Origin: Coix lacryma-jobi var. lacryma-jobi
Taxonomy: Eukaryota; Streptophyta; Magnoliopsida; Poales; Poaceae
Assembly (NCBI GenBank): GCA_009763385.1
Contig: CM019826.1
Coordinates: 62,125,790-62,189,789, forward strand
Length of the DNA stretch: 64,000 nucleotides
Direction of reading: 5' to 3'
The notes under the pieces were generated by a model that searched no databases, was not told the origin of the DNA, and worked only from the letters and a program-made list of their open reading frames with translations. The first letter of the stretch is position 1. The number at the start of each line of letters is the position of its first letter. The position numbers were made by a program, and so were the translations under genes. Of the stretch, positions 45,407 to 56,371 are shown piece after piece.

Positions 45407-47417
45407 AGAGAGGCACCCCTCCTCTCTCCCTATCCTTGCAGTCATTTGCTCCTGAGCACTCTCTCTCTAGCCCCCTGCTTAGGTTCTAATCATACCTCGC
45501 TGCAAGCGATCTGCAGAGACAAGAATCATACCTCTGTGTATTTGGATCTTTTGAGGAAACGAGACCGTATTCTCGTTGTCTCCTCGTGTGGAGGAATTTC
45601 GGCTGAAATCAAATCAATTCGCGTTTGTGTTTGTGTTCTTCGCGTTTTGCTTTTTCATCTCCCGGAGACTTGTCTCGTTCTTCCTCTCCGTGAGATGATT
45701 TTCGATTCCACTTGAATCATTTTGTTCTTGGTCGTGAGCCCCTTCTTTCTACCGAAGGAATTCTCTTCTAACCTCACGAATCCATAGATCGGGTTGATTT
45801 TGTGTTTGTTCTTCGTTCTTTCCCCCTTTCTGATGATCCTCGGTTTTCTCTTGATAGACTTGGTTTGGTGCAATGATTTCTTAGGATTAGCACCCCAACA
45901 CGTAGAGGAACATCTGGGAGGAGTTTGATCGAAGTTCCTTTTGACTTGGTTGAGATCGAAGCAGATTTGGTTTTGAACCCGAGCAATTTTGTGCTTCCTG
46001 GGTGTTGGCGGATGTTGGTAGTTCTTAGCTTCACTAAAGATAGAGCTAGGCAACTGTCCCCGGTAACGGCCCAGAAATGCTTGTTGGCACTTGCTAACGT
46101 TGTTGCTAGGAGTAGACTATGGAGTCTATCTCCGGCAACGGCGTCAGAAGTGCTTGAAGCAAGACCGGTCACTATACCTAAAGGAGTGGAGCTAAAGCAG
46201 CTATCTACTAATGTCAAGTGGGGTTGTCAATCCCGACACTAGAGATTGCAATCTACCTGGAGGAGATTCTGCAAGCGCACAGAACTATCATAGTAGCACT
46301 TCGCCTGGGAGTACCAGGTGTCGATTTATTTCATCCCAAGGGAAGGCTAGGGTGGTGTATGAGTTGAGTCCAGGAGGGGATGAGAGTCGAAGAAATAAGA
46401 AAAAGGAAAAGGGGAGAAGAGAAGAAATGAAGGGCTAGAAAGAATATATGGGTGGCTAGGTAAGGATGAAATGGATGGCTAAGGTAAGGTGGAATGGATA
46501 GGTAGATAGAGGGTAACTATGGGTAACTAAGATAACTAACTACTAACTAATAACTACTCCTAGATAACTACAAGCAAGATAACTACGAAGCAAGATAGTT
46601 ACAAAGCCAGGCAGGCAAAAGACAATAAAGCAACTAAGTTGAGTATAGTTTTATTCCTATCTTGTCAAGTATCGAGGCGTACTAGCCTTTACCACTTACT
46701 TAGGTTGAACGCTAGCACAACGAGCCTTACTATTAAACTGGGCCAACTACGTGGTGGAATTCAAGGTGCACAGGGCTGTCACCACCTGCTTGCTACCACA
46801 GCTATCCGGGGGTCCAGCCGTATCTGAAGGTAAGTCTATAACTAAGCACCACGCTTAACTATATTCTAACTATCTCTATCCTAGCTTGGAATAGAGACAC
46901 CCTTGTGGACGTCAGAGCAAATACTTGACTTAATAAGATAAACACTAAACTAAATAAGCAACCTATTGGCAAAGATCAAACACTAAGCTCACTAGAGATT
47001 AACTACTATGGCTAAGTGAATTTAACTGTAGGATAGCTAGGTCACACTCAAGGTACTTGATAAAGTAATACTGAAAGTAATGCTTAAAGTAATACTGAGA
47101 TAAAGATAAATGTACCTGAGATACAAGAGAGCAAACCAGACCAGAGACGCCGGGAAATCAACCGACCTCCGATGCCAGTCGCTCGGACCCGCTTCTCTCT
47201 TGGCAAGCTCTACGCTCCTTATACCAAGAACTTAGGCTGAGCTGTGCTAAACTAAGAGCCGCGCTATAGCAAGGGCACTAGAGCTATACTCTCTCTACTA
47301 GCTAACCTATTTGCCTAAGCTCTCTGAGCTTCTAACTTCACCCTCACTTGCTTCTCTTGCTTGTGTGTTGCTTGATGTGGGATATGATGGTACAAATGAA
47401 GTGTTGTCACCAGGGGG

Positions 47418-47425
47418 TATTTATA
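47418..47425 (-). promoter_or_regulatory. TATA box of element F LTR
   Basis: TATAAATA on the minus strand, preceded by GGGC and followed by a C run, about 590 bp into the LTR. Confidence 0.6.
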
Positions 47426-47479
47426 GCCCAAATGAGTGAGGGGGGTACTTATAGGGGGCAGCCAACCGACCTAGGGTTA

Positions 47480-47810
47480 GGTCAGGTGGCGGGCGCCACC
47501 CCCTACTGGCGGCCGCCAGTCCCCTGGCCATTGGATGCACCGCCTCTGCTTCAACGCCATCCAGGAGCTCCAGAGAGGCGGTTGGTAGGTCGGTTGCATG
47601 TCCAGGTAACCGCCATTCAGCCTTGATCCATGCCACTCCATCCTGAGCCATCCAATGCCACTGACCTAGTGACCAAGGGCCAAGATTTGGCCCTAGGGAG
47701 GTCACACGGATCGGTGACGTGGCAGGGAGTGGACTTGGGCCAACCCAAGTGGCGGGCGCCACTTAGAGGTGGTGGGCGCCACCTAGGGTGGCGGGCGCCA
47801 CCCCCCTTTA
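47480..47810. repeat. GGCGGGCGCCACC repeats in element F LTR
   Basis: At least four copies of a GTGGCGGGCGCCAC-like near-palindrome around the GGCGCC core, upstream of the TATA box in element orientation. Confidence 0.75.
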
Positions 47811-48013
47811 GGCCCATTTGGGCCCTGCGGAGTGGGCTTGGCCTCTGGTGGGTCCATATGTCCAAATTTGGTTCAAATCCTGCATTCAAATAAAATTCTA
47901 TGGACATGTGGAATTTGGTTAGTTTGAAACCTATTTGACTACATTTCATGCCTTTTTGGTGGATTTTAGGGTCAAATGTTGATGGTAAAACAGGTGTTTA
48001 AGGACCATCAACA

Positions 48014-49733
48014 AGCTCCCCAAGCTAACCTGTTGCTCGTCCTCGACCAACAATGCGGTTTAAGCATTGAGCATGAAATGGATAACAACTTAAGATGTCT
48101 GCAAGTGCATATTGTATAGTGAGAAATAACTTATCATATATCATTAATCATAGCAATGTGGGGCTTATAGCTTTTCACTTCAAACATGCAAGAGTGAAAT
48201 AAAGCAGTAGATAGGAAACTTTTATCTTGCTTAGGTTTGACTAGGATTCTGTCTGGAGGTTTTTCAAGGTTTTCAAAAGATAACAACTTGCTTAAGTCCT
48301 CCAAGATTCACTCAATCACTCAATGGTGTTTAAATCCTCACTTAGGCCAAAATGTAGACTCTCCTATTTCTAAAGAATGATATGTGGAGTTATAGGTAGG
48401 CTAAGAACCATGAGCATATTGCCTGATGTTTATTGCTAAGCTAGACACTCAGATCATAAGGAGCAGCAAATCATAAAAATTCATCAAGATGTGCATGTGT
48501 GGTTATGTGGAAGTGTATAGAGAGATATTTCATAGTCCTTCCTAGTTAATTTCTGGGGTCTAGAGCTAATGATAATTCTCTCTTTTTTTTGGATACATAG
48601 TGAGTAGACAAAAGATGTGTCCTCACATTTTCTTAGGACATAGTCCTCTTTTGAGCTACTTTGCCCACTTTTTTTTCAGGACATAGTCCTTTCTTGAGCT
48701 ACTTTGCTCATTTTTTTTCTCTCTCTCTCTTGTTTTAGCTCTAGATTTCCCCAGACATCTATAGGAAAGGATTTCAAAAATGAGTAGGGAAAGGGAGAGA
48801 AATGCTTATTCCTAGTGTAGGAATAAGCATAAGGCTAGCATTGGGATGTTTGGCAGGGTATTGCATATCTCCGGTGTAGAGAATAAGCAATTTATTTGGT
48901 GGTTGCAAACTTCCAAAGTGCAGAGTAGGTAATTTATGGTGGGTGTGTGTGAATCTTGATTCAAAAGATATGATAAGCTTCTCTACTAAGATCTATGAGG
49001 TCTAACAAAGCTCAACACAAACAAAGCTCTTTGTGGTTTTGACTAATGACTAACAAATATTCGGCTGGTGGTGGGATGGGATAAAATCCAGGAGGAAGTT
49101 TTAGCAAGGTTTTCATATTTTTTTTTAAAAAAAAGAAAACCTCCAGATTAGGTCCTAATTTCACCTTAACAAGTTTAAAGAATTACTCCATTTCTTACTA
49201 ACTTTATTCACTAAGCATGATTTCAGTTAAAGCATGTGCAACCCACAATAGCTACAACTTAGATAAGACTAGTCATTCAAACCATAGCAATAGCATTTGC
49301 ATGACATATTTCAAATCTTATTCAGGTTTCAACTTGTTTAAGCAGATTTGATCAATTTTATTCATGGAGTGGTTATTTAGGCAAGCATGTGACATTCAAA
49401 AGATATAGAATTTAAGAACTGAATGTAAAGTGTAGGCTTTGAGACATACCTTATTGGAGCGGGAGTCTCCCCCAAGCTAGCTTCTTGTTTGGTGAAGGGT
49501 CTTCTTCTTTCTCGGTCGGAGCTCTTGTTCTCATTTTATTAAAAGGGAAACTATCTAATGTTGTAAAAAGGGAAACTATCCTATTACGATATTTTATTGT
49601 TCTAACTAAGTTAACATATACCTATGCATATAACTAATGGTAACTGGTGATATTTTTTTAGTTACATGCATGACATATGTTATTTATTCGAAAAGGGAAA
49701 TTTGAAGGGAAAAATTAAAAGTAAAACCATACC
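48014..49733 (-). other. Element F polypurine tract and untranslated 3' region
   Basis: The purine tract TAGCTTGGGGAGCT (minus strand) abuts the LTR at 48014. The following 1.7 kb is AT-rich with poly-T/poly-A runs and no coding evidence on either strand, where an autonomous element would carry pol. Confidence 0.75.
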
Positions 49734-51452
49734 TTAGGTCCATGGAGTTTCATCCTTATCGGGTGGATCTTCTTCCTTGGGCACTTCTTCTCTTAGTACT
49801 CCATCGGGTTCTTCTTCTTTTGGCACCTCTCCCTTGTTATGTGAATCACACAACTCAGGAGGTGGTTCTTTCTTTCTGTTCCACCTTGTTCTTGGGCGCC
49901 TCTTCATGGTACGAACGGGTTTTGCTGCCTGCTTGTTAGCGGCATATGCGGGACCACGGGAGAAGGAGAATATTTCCTTTGTCCCTCCTAATGTCATTTG
50001 AATTTTACCACTTCCCACATATATGCAAGCATTAACAGTGTTCAAGAAGGGTCTACCTAAGATTAGAGGCACATCTTTCCTATTTCCCATATCTAGTATT
50101 ATGAAATCAGCAGGAACATAGGAGGCTCTAATATGAACAGGTAAATCATTAACTATTCCTTCTACATAGCAAGTGGATTGATCAGCTAGCACAACATAGG
50201 CAGATGTGGATGACATGGGTGGAAAGAACGAGTTTTCATAGAAATCTTTAGATATAATGTTCACACTCGATCCTAAATCACACATGGCATTTTTAAAGAC
50301 TTCACCAAAGATTGAGCATCTAATTATGGAACTACCAGGATCACCCTTTTTAACAGTCATGGTTTGATCTTCATAATAGTTAAAATATTTTATTTCAACC
50401 ATATTAGCAGTTTCCATGTCAGGTTTAGCAGGAATTTTGCCAGTTTCAAAAGATGGTATGATAGCAGCAAGTTGAGCTAATTGGGTTTCTAACATCTTAT
50501 TAAAGCTTAGTTGATTTTTCAGAGCAGATGAGAAATCTTCCAATTTAGCATTTATATTCTCAAGGGCTTTATCATTCGACATTAATTTCTTATTGAAGAA
50601 ATTGGTAGTTCTACCTTGTGAGTAAACTAAATTTTTCAAGAATGAGAGACTATCAGAATTATGAAAATTAGAGCGGGGGAATGAATTGTTACCTTGAGAG
50701 TTTGCAGGCTGATTTCATCCTTGATTCTGTTGACGGAAACCGTTATTGTTGTTGATGAAGTTCAAATCTTCATGTAGCTCGGGGCAGTGGTTCCCAGAAT
50801 TTCCGGTTTCTCCACAGACTTCAAAAGTCATGTAGGATTCTAGAGATTGGACACTGTCTTGTTGGTTCATCTTCTCCCAGCTGTCCAGCTTCTTTGCCAG
50901 CAGGTCCATCTTGGCCACGATCATGTCGGCTTCCTTAAGGGAATGCATACCTCGCTTACGGGGCTGTAGTCTTTCGTCATTCCATCCTTGGTTCGACACC
51001 ATCTTCTCTATGAGAGCCTTAGCATCTGCAACATTCAAAGAAAAGAATGCACCACTGGCGGCGACATCCAAATGGCTTCTAGAGATTGGGGTTAGGCCAT
51101 GGTAGAAGTTCTGGATCAATAGCCAGTCCTCCATACCGTGGTGTGGACAAGCAGCGACATACTCTTGCAACCTCTCCCAAGCCTCGGGAATGGATTCCTC
51201 GGCTTGTTGCGTAAAGCTGGAGATTTTGTTGCGAAGAGCATTCGTCTTGCCCAAAGGAAAGAATTTGGCGAGAAAAGCATTGGAACACTTGTCCCATGTG
51301 TCTACAGTGTTGCGATCGGTATAGAACCATTGCTTCGCTTTTCCTAGCAAAGAGAAAGGAAAGAGACGAAGATAGATGGCTTCTTGGGTTATCCCCTTAA
51401 TGGTGAAGGTGCCGCAAATCTCCAAAAATTGTTGGAGGTGAGCATTGGCATC
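49734..51452 (-). pseudogene. Element F gag (main part) and protease
   Basis: Continues gag from 63213 after the insertion of C. The gag core includes KAKQWFYTDR (near 51320) and FLAKFFPLGKT (near 51260). The expected CCHC knuckle is degenerate: FEVCGETGNSGNHCPE near 50800 lacks the first cysteine and the usual histidine. TGA at 50715-50717 (CGA arginine in the ancestor) is the only stop; the same frame goes on. The protease contains CDLGSSVNI near 50290 and LGRPFLNT near 50060. An acidic proline/glutamate-rich tail ends at 49734. Length without interruption is about 620 codons. Confidence 0.88.
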
Positions 51453-51457
51453 CTCAT
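51453..51457. other. Left target site duplication of element C (CTCAT)
   Basis: Exact match to 63213-63217. Confidence 0.93.
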
Positions 51458-51837
51458 TGTGGATACATGGGTGTATGCCGAGTCTCTGAGTGATGAGTGA
51501 TTGTCAACTGGGATGATGCGCATGTTCTTTGGCTTGTGTTGTGCAGGTGTCGAGCACGAATACAGTGATTAGAGGCAAGGTGAAGGTCAAGTAGAGACGT
51601 GCCGTGCCGATGGACCGAGAGTGGCGAAGGGCGGATGTGAGGCTTGGACTGAGGGACCGGTGGCCCGAGGATCAACTGTGGTGGCTGGCAGCCTGGGACA
51701 GCGACGAGGGAAGACTTGCGGTCATGTGTTGCCTGAGTCGTGGACTTGGGGACACGTGTCGGTGGACGGGGTGCACGAGCGGTGCATCCTTTCTACGGCG
51801 TCGGTTTGGTGGTAGAGCCAAAGAAAAACCATCGGGT

Positions 51838-52070
51838 GGACGGTTTCCAGGTTTGGGCCTCAAAACCTGGGTGCTGAGGGTTTCCGAGTTTGGCCACAAA
51901 ACTCGGGCTAAGGACGGTTTTCAGGATTGGGCCTCAAAACCTGGGCGCTGCGGGTTTGTTGAGTTTGGGCCTCAAAACTCAGATGTTGGTGGGCTGGTTT
52001 CCCAGTTTGGGCCTCAAAACCGGGGGTTGGCTGGAATGGCTGGTTTCCCGGTTTGGGCCACAAAACCGGG
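51838..52070. repeat. U3 hairpin array (element C 5' LTR)
   Basis: Six units with stems CCAGG/CCTGG, CCGAG/CTCGG, TCAGG/CCTGG, TGAG/CTCA, CCCAG/CCGGG and CCCGG/CCGGG around TTTGGGCC(T/A)CAAAA. Most pairs covary between units. Confidence 0.75.
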
Positions 52071-52842
52071 GGTGCAGAGCGGTGGCGGCACGTGGCGGCA
52101 ATCGGGAGGTTGCGTCGAGGCAACGCTACGAGTTGTGCGGGCGTGGCCGTCGGATCCACCTACCATCGAGTTGGTCCAGAATAACCCTAGGGTTTAGCTG
52201 GTTCGCCCTGTAATTAGTTGAGGGGTAGAGTAGGAATTAGAAATTAGGATAAGTAGAGGGAGACACCCTCCTCCCTTCCCATCTCAGTCATTTGCTCTTT
52301 GCTTCTAGGGTTTCCTGCTCTCCCAATCCCCTGCTGTAGCTAGCTGAGATCCGTAGAGAACAATACCTCTGTGTACTGGAGATTTTGTGGAAGTGAGGCC
52401 GTAACCTCACTGTTGTACCGTGTGGTAGCCACACGGTTGCAGATCGATGTGTTGATTTGCGTTTTGGTTCGTGTTCTTTGCGTTCATCTTTTCACTGCAT
52501 TTTTCCCGTCGCTCGATCTCTCTCCATACTGAGTCTTTGCAAAATCCGTTTGAATCCACTTGTTCGTATTTGAAAGGAGATCATTTCCACCGAAGGAATT
52601 TATCTAACTCCTTACGAACAAGTAGATCGGGTCAATTTCGTTTTCGTGGCGCTTTTCGGTTCATCCTCCTCCCCCTTCGATTTCCCGGTGTTTGAATCGA
52701 TTTGAGCGGATGATTTCTTGGGGATAGTCTCCTAACTACCACGTGATCATCTTCTCCAAGTTTGGGAACTTGGGATTTTGATTTGGATCAGATTTGGAGA
52801 GATTCGTGAGAGGGGCGATCAAAATCGCCCTCTCTGTTCATC

Positions 52843-53190
52843 CACGGACAGTCCGCCACTGGGGGCGCGGACAGTCCGGGGGTCGGGCTCCAGCTGAGTC
52901 AGTGGCTGCACAGCTTGTACGGACAAGTTCTTTTTGAACCGCGGACAGTTCGCCGAAGGAACTCGCGGACAGTCCGAGAGTTGTCCAGGGACTATTCAGC
53001 AGCTTCGCTGTTTTGGTTTTTGACCGGCGGACAGTCCGCCGTTGGTTTTTGCGGACAGTCCGGGAACTGTCTAGGGGACTTCAGCAGCAGTGCGGTTTTG
53101 CTCTTTTGGCCGGCGGACAGTCCGCGACCTGGGCCCGGACAGTCCGCCACAGGGCAGACAGTCTGCGACCGTACCGGCGGACAGTACGGA
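52843..53190. repeat. CGGACAGTCCG palindrome cluster (element C 5' LTR)
   Basis: Roughly ten copies of the 11-bp palindrome CGGAC-A-GTCCG or one-mismatch variants, spaced irregularly at about 15-60 bp. A 19-bp difference from the 3' LTR copy removes part of one unit. Confidence 0.88.
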
Positions 53191-53604
53191 ATCCTGCTGT
53201 AGCCTCCGGTTTAGTTCGTTTGCTCTCCCGGCTTCCTCGCTTGGTTTCCGAACTTCTCGTTTGGCCCTAGAGTTGATCAAGGAACCTCTCTAGGTATCTT
53301 TGCTACTTGTTAACATCGGTATTTGAGAGTTTCTCGACGTAGCCATCTATCTACGTTCGGGACTTGGTTTTTGGGGTCGCATTCGAGCCGGTGCATTTGA
53401 CATTTGGTTTGTTATCTCTTTGTGATGCCTCGCTGTGATCCTAGGGATCATCCACCCTCTTCCAAGGGTCGTGGGCATCACGGTTTCGGTCATAGCTTTC
53501 GGGGGTTGATTTTGGGACATTTGGCCAAAGTTTCGAGAGAAATTTTTGAGCTCCCATTCACCCCCCCTGTGGTCGCCTTGCTAGTGCTTTCTCGGTCCTT
53601 CAAT

Positions 53605-53616
53605 TGGTATCAGAGC
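53605..53616 (+). other. Element C primer binding site
   Basis: TGGTATCAGAGC, complementary to the 3' end of initiator methionine tRNA, two bases after the LTR end. Confidence 0.92.
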
Positions 53617-53666
53617 AAGGTTAAGGATCTTCCACCTTAGCCGGTTCCAGATCCACCAAAGGCGAC

Positions 53667-56357
53667 ATGGATCGCGGCGTGGGCAAACCACCGTTCTTTG
53701 ATGGGACAAACTATGCGTATTGGTAGATACGCATGTCGGCCTATCTTCACAGCATGGGCTCTTCGGTTTGGGAGATTTGCAACAAGGCGGATTACGTTGT
53801 TTTGGCTGCTCGTGTCTCTCAGCTTCAGATCGATGAGCACGATGCCAATAGCCGAGCGCGTAACGCTTTGTTCTCCTGTATGAGCATGTCCGAGTTTGAT
53901 CGCGTTTCTCACCTCCCCACGGCTTGTGAGATTTGGGCGACCCTCATGAGCTTCCATGAGGGAACCACTCAAGTTAAATCTCGTCTCTATGAGTCGCACA
54001 AGCAGGAGTATGAGAACTTTCGACACATGCCTGGCGAGAGCATAGAAAGTTTATTCGCTCGCTTTCAGGTCATTGTCAACAAGATGAGAGCGAACAAGGA
54101 GCTGTTGCCTTTCGACGATCATGAGAGAGCTTTGAAGCTTTTGCATACTCTTGATCGGTCGGTGTGGGACTCAAAGGTTCGGGCGATCATCGAATCGTCT
54201 AACTATGAGACCCTCACTTGCGACAAGCTTTTTAGTAAGCTCAAGTCTAGTGAGATTGACGCCATGTCGAGGGCTTCTTATGAGAATCCTTCTGGCCCGA
54301 CTATGGCTTTGGTTTCTGGCTCTTCTGCTAACCCCTCTGAAGGATTTGCACTTTCTTCTCTCTTTTCTGTCACAGAGGATCAGCTGGAGTCTTTGGGGGA
54401 TGACGAGTTGGCAATGCTCGCCAACCGGTTCTCGCGGTTCCACAACAACCGCATGAACCGTCGCCGCGGAGGAGGACGCTCAGGATGCTATGAGTGCGGC
54501 GACCCCAACCACTTCATCGCTAATTGCCCGAAGAAGAACAAGCAGACCTTCGGCAAGGCGGACCATGGGCACAAGTACGACTCCGGCAAGCGCAAGGACA
54601 AGCATGTCCCTCCGAGGCACAAGCGGAGGGGCGGCTTCGACAAGGAGTACATCAAGACCAAGTACTTGGAGAAGGCCCAGGCTGAGCAGCGTGCGTTCTT
54701 TGCCACGCTCAGCGACATCGACGGCTCGGATGACGACTCCACTTGCTCAAGCGATGATGAGTCCGAGAAGAAGAAGAGGATCGAGGACAAGCTGAACGGT
54801 CTCTGCTTCTTCGCCGACGACGAGGGCTTCTGCACCATGGCCCTTGGTGATGAGGTCGACGGCAAGCTGGAGCACACTCCTCGGAACGACGACGACGACG
54901 ACGACACCTCCCAGGTATCTCTCACCCACGACGAGCTTTCTGCTGAGGTCGAGAAGCTTACTGTCGCGTTGCTTAGTCAGGATAAGCTGCTTAGGCATGC
55001 CGCTAGAGAGCGCAAGGAGTTTAGGCAGAAGTGGGAGGACACGGTGAAGGAGCTTGAGTTTGCGAAGTCCACCGTGGTTGTGTCTGAGGAGGTTGAGTGC
55101 GAGATGTGCACCAAGCACATGACTGACCTTCTCACTTTGAGAGGTAAGTATGCTGCTTTGGTTGGAGAGGCGGATGAGCTCCAGGCTAGGCCCATGTTGT
55201 TAGGTGCGTGCAAGACCTGTCCAGGCTTGCAATCCGAGTTGGCAGAGAAGAATGCCAAGATTGTGTCTCTTGAGAAGGCCAGCTTGGGTAGCACTTGTGT
55301 GACTAGGTGTGTTTTGTGCAAGGGTTTGGGGATGGAGATTGCGAATGTGAAGCATGACAAGATGCAAACCGAGGAGGAAAACACATACCTTCGGACCATC
55401 TTGTCATGGGTGTCTTGTGGTGAGCCGCAACTCGGGATGATGATCTCCCAATTTAAGCGAGCTGCTGGAGGTCCCGGTGTAGGTTTTGCTCCGGGTGTGG
55501 ATGTTTCATCTTTCGGGAAGATTAGAGAGTCTAGTGGTCTTGACCCATGTGAGAAGCCCAACTCCACCACTACTCCCAAGCTTACCAAGATACCACCTAA
55601 ATAGCCTCTCAAACCTGACACCAAGGATGGGGTCTTTGTTGAACCTCCTAGAGCCCCACCCAAGAACCAAGTGTGGCATCCCAAACCCAACCACCAGAAA
55701 AACAAGCTTGATACGATGCCACCTATTCACGAGGAGCTGTTGCCGCAGAAGGGAAAAATGATCCACACCCACAACCGTGTGTACCAACAACCTCCTTTGA
55801 GAGCGATGAGGTACTATTGTGAGCACTGTGGGAGAGTTGGACACTTGAGCGAGTTCTGCTTTCGGCGCAAGAGAGAGGTGCGCTATGCTAGGGAGATGAA
55901 CAATGCGGACATGTACCATCCTTTCCATGATGTACAAGCGCCAAATGTTCAGAGACGTGCTGCTAGGCCCAGAGGTCCAGAACCTCAAGTTCCCAGGCCT
56001 AGGCAGAGGAGAGCTCCGAGGAGAGATGCTAGGCCTAGAGGTGCAGTGCCTCAAGATCCTAGGCCTAGGCCTCGTAGAGAGCGTGCCCGGCGGGAGCCTG
56101 CTGTTGTAGGCTATGGACCCCGTGGCGGTGGCTTTATAGTTGAGCGTTTTCCCCCACCGCGTTTTGAGTATCGCGATGGACGCTCCTCCCTTAGCGGACC
56201 ACGTCTTTCTAAACGTGGTGATCGCTTCCTCCGTAGGTGTGCTAGGAATGGTTTTTCTGCTAACCGTTCTTTTGAGCAGCCGGCCCAACACTGGTATTCT
56301 CCTTACTTCACTAACCCCAGTGTTGGCCCATATGCTCACCCTATGTCTTTTTATTGA
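53667..56357 (+). pseudogene. Element C gag (two stops)
   Basis: ATG at 53667, about 50 bases after the PBS; the frame stays open except for TAG 53724-53726 (lysine in element B) and TAG 55602-55604 (glutamate in element B), then ends at TGA 56355-56357. The gag core covers about 53733-54400. The first CCHC knuckle (CYECGDPNHFIANC) is 54486-54527. An acidic and coiled-coil-like middle follows (about 54700-55400). A second knuckle (CEHCGRVGHLSEFC) is 55818-55859. An arginine/proline-rich tail with repeated RPRGPEPQ-type units spans about 55965-56110. Two knuckles and about 900 codons make this a large gag, as in SIRE-type elements. Confidence 0.92.
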
Positions 56358-56371
56358 TGTAGGTAAAACGA

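Larger units (their letters stand above)
44820..46012 (+). repeat. Element A 3' LTR, third segment
   Basis: Continues the LTR broken at 29361. Contains the U3 hairpin array (44928-45145), a TATA box (45399-45406) and, downstream, sequence aligning with 52280-52760 of element C. Cut at 46012 by element F; the remaining few hundred bases must lie beyond 64000. Confidence 0.85.
46013..48013 (-). repeat. Element F 3' LTR
   Basis: 2001 bp; minus strand TGTTGATGGTCC at 48013 to GAACTACCAACA at 46013. The portion 46013-46440 matches 63553-64000, with a 16-bp indel near 46245. A TATA box lies at 47418-47425 (minus). Confidence 0.9.
51458..53602 (+). repeat. Element C 5' LTR
   Basis: 2145 bp, TGTGGATACATGG to GTCCTTCA. 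Contains the U3 hairpin array (51838-52070) and the palindrome cluster (52843-53190). The TATA position is degenerate (GGATAAGTAG near 52245). Confidence 0.95.

Noticed and set aside
47348..47949. Frames in the element F LTR
   Set aside because: Located in U3 with GGCGCC repeats; no family match and open on both strands.
52843..53190. CRISPR-like array
   Set aside because: Unit is an 11-bp palindrome with irregular spacing inside an LTR of a plant element; no uniform spacers and no cas genes.
55506..56339. 277-codon frame on the minus strand in element C
   Set aside because: Shadow of the arginine/proline-rich end of gag; codon pattern is the reverse of the real gene.
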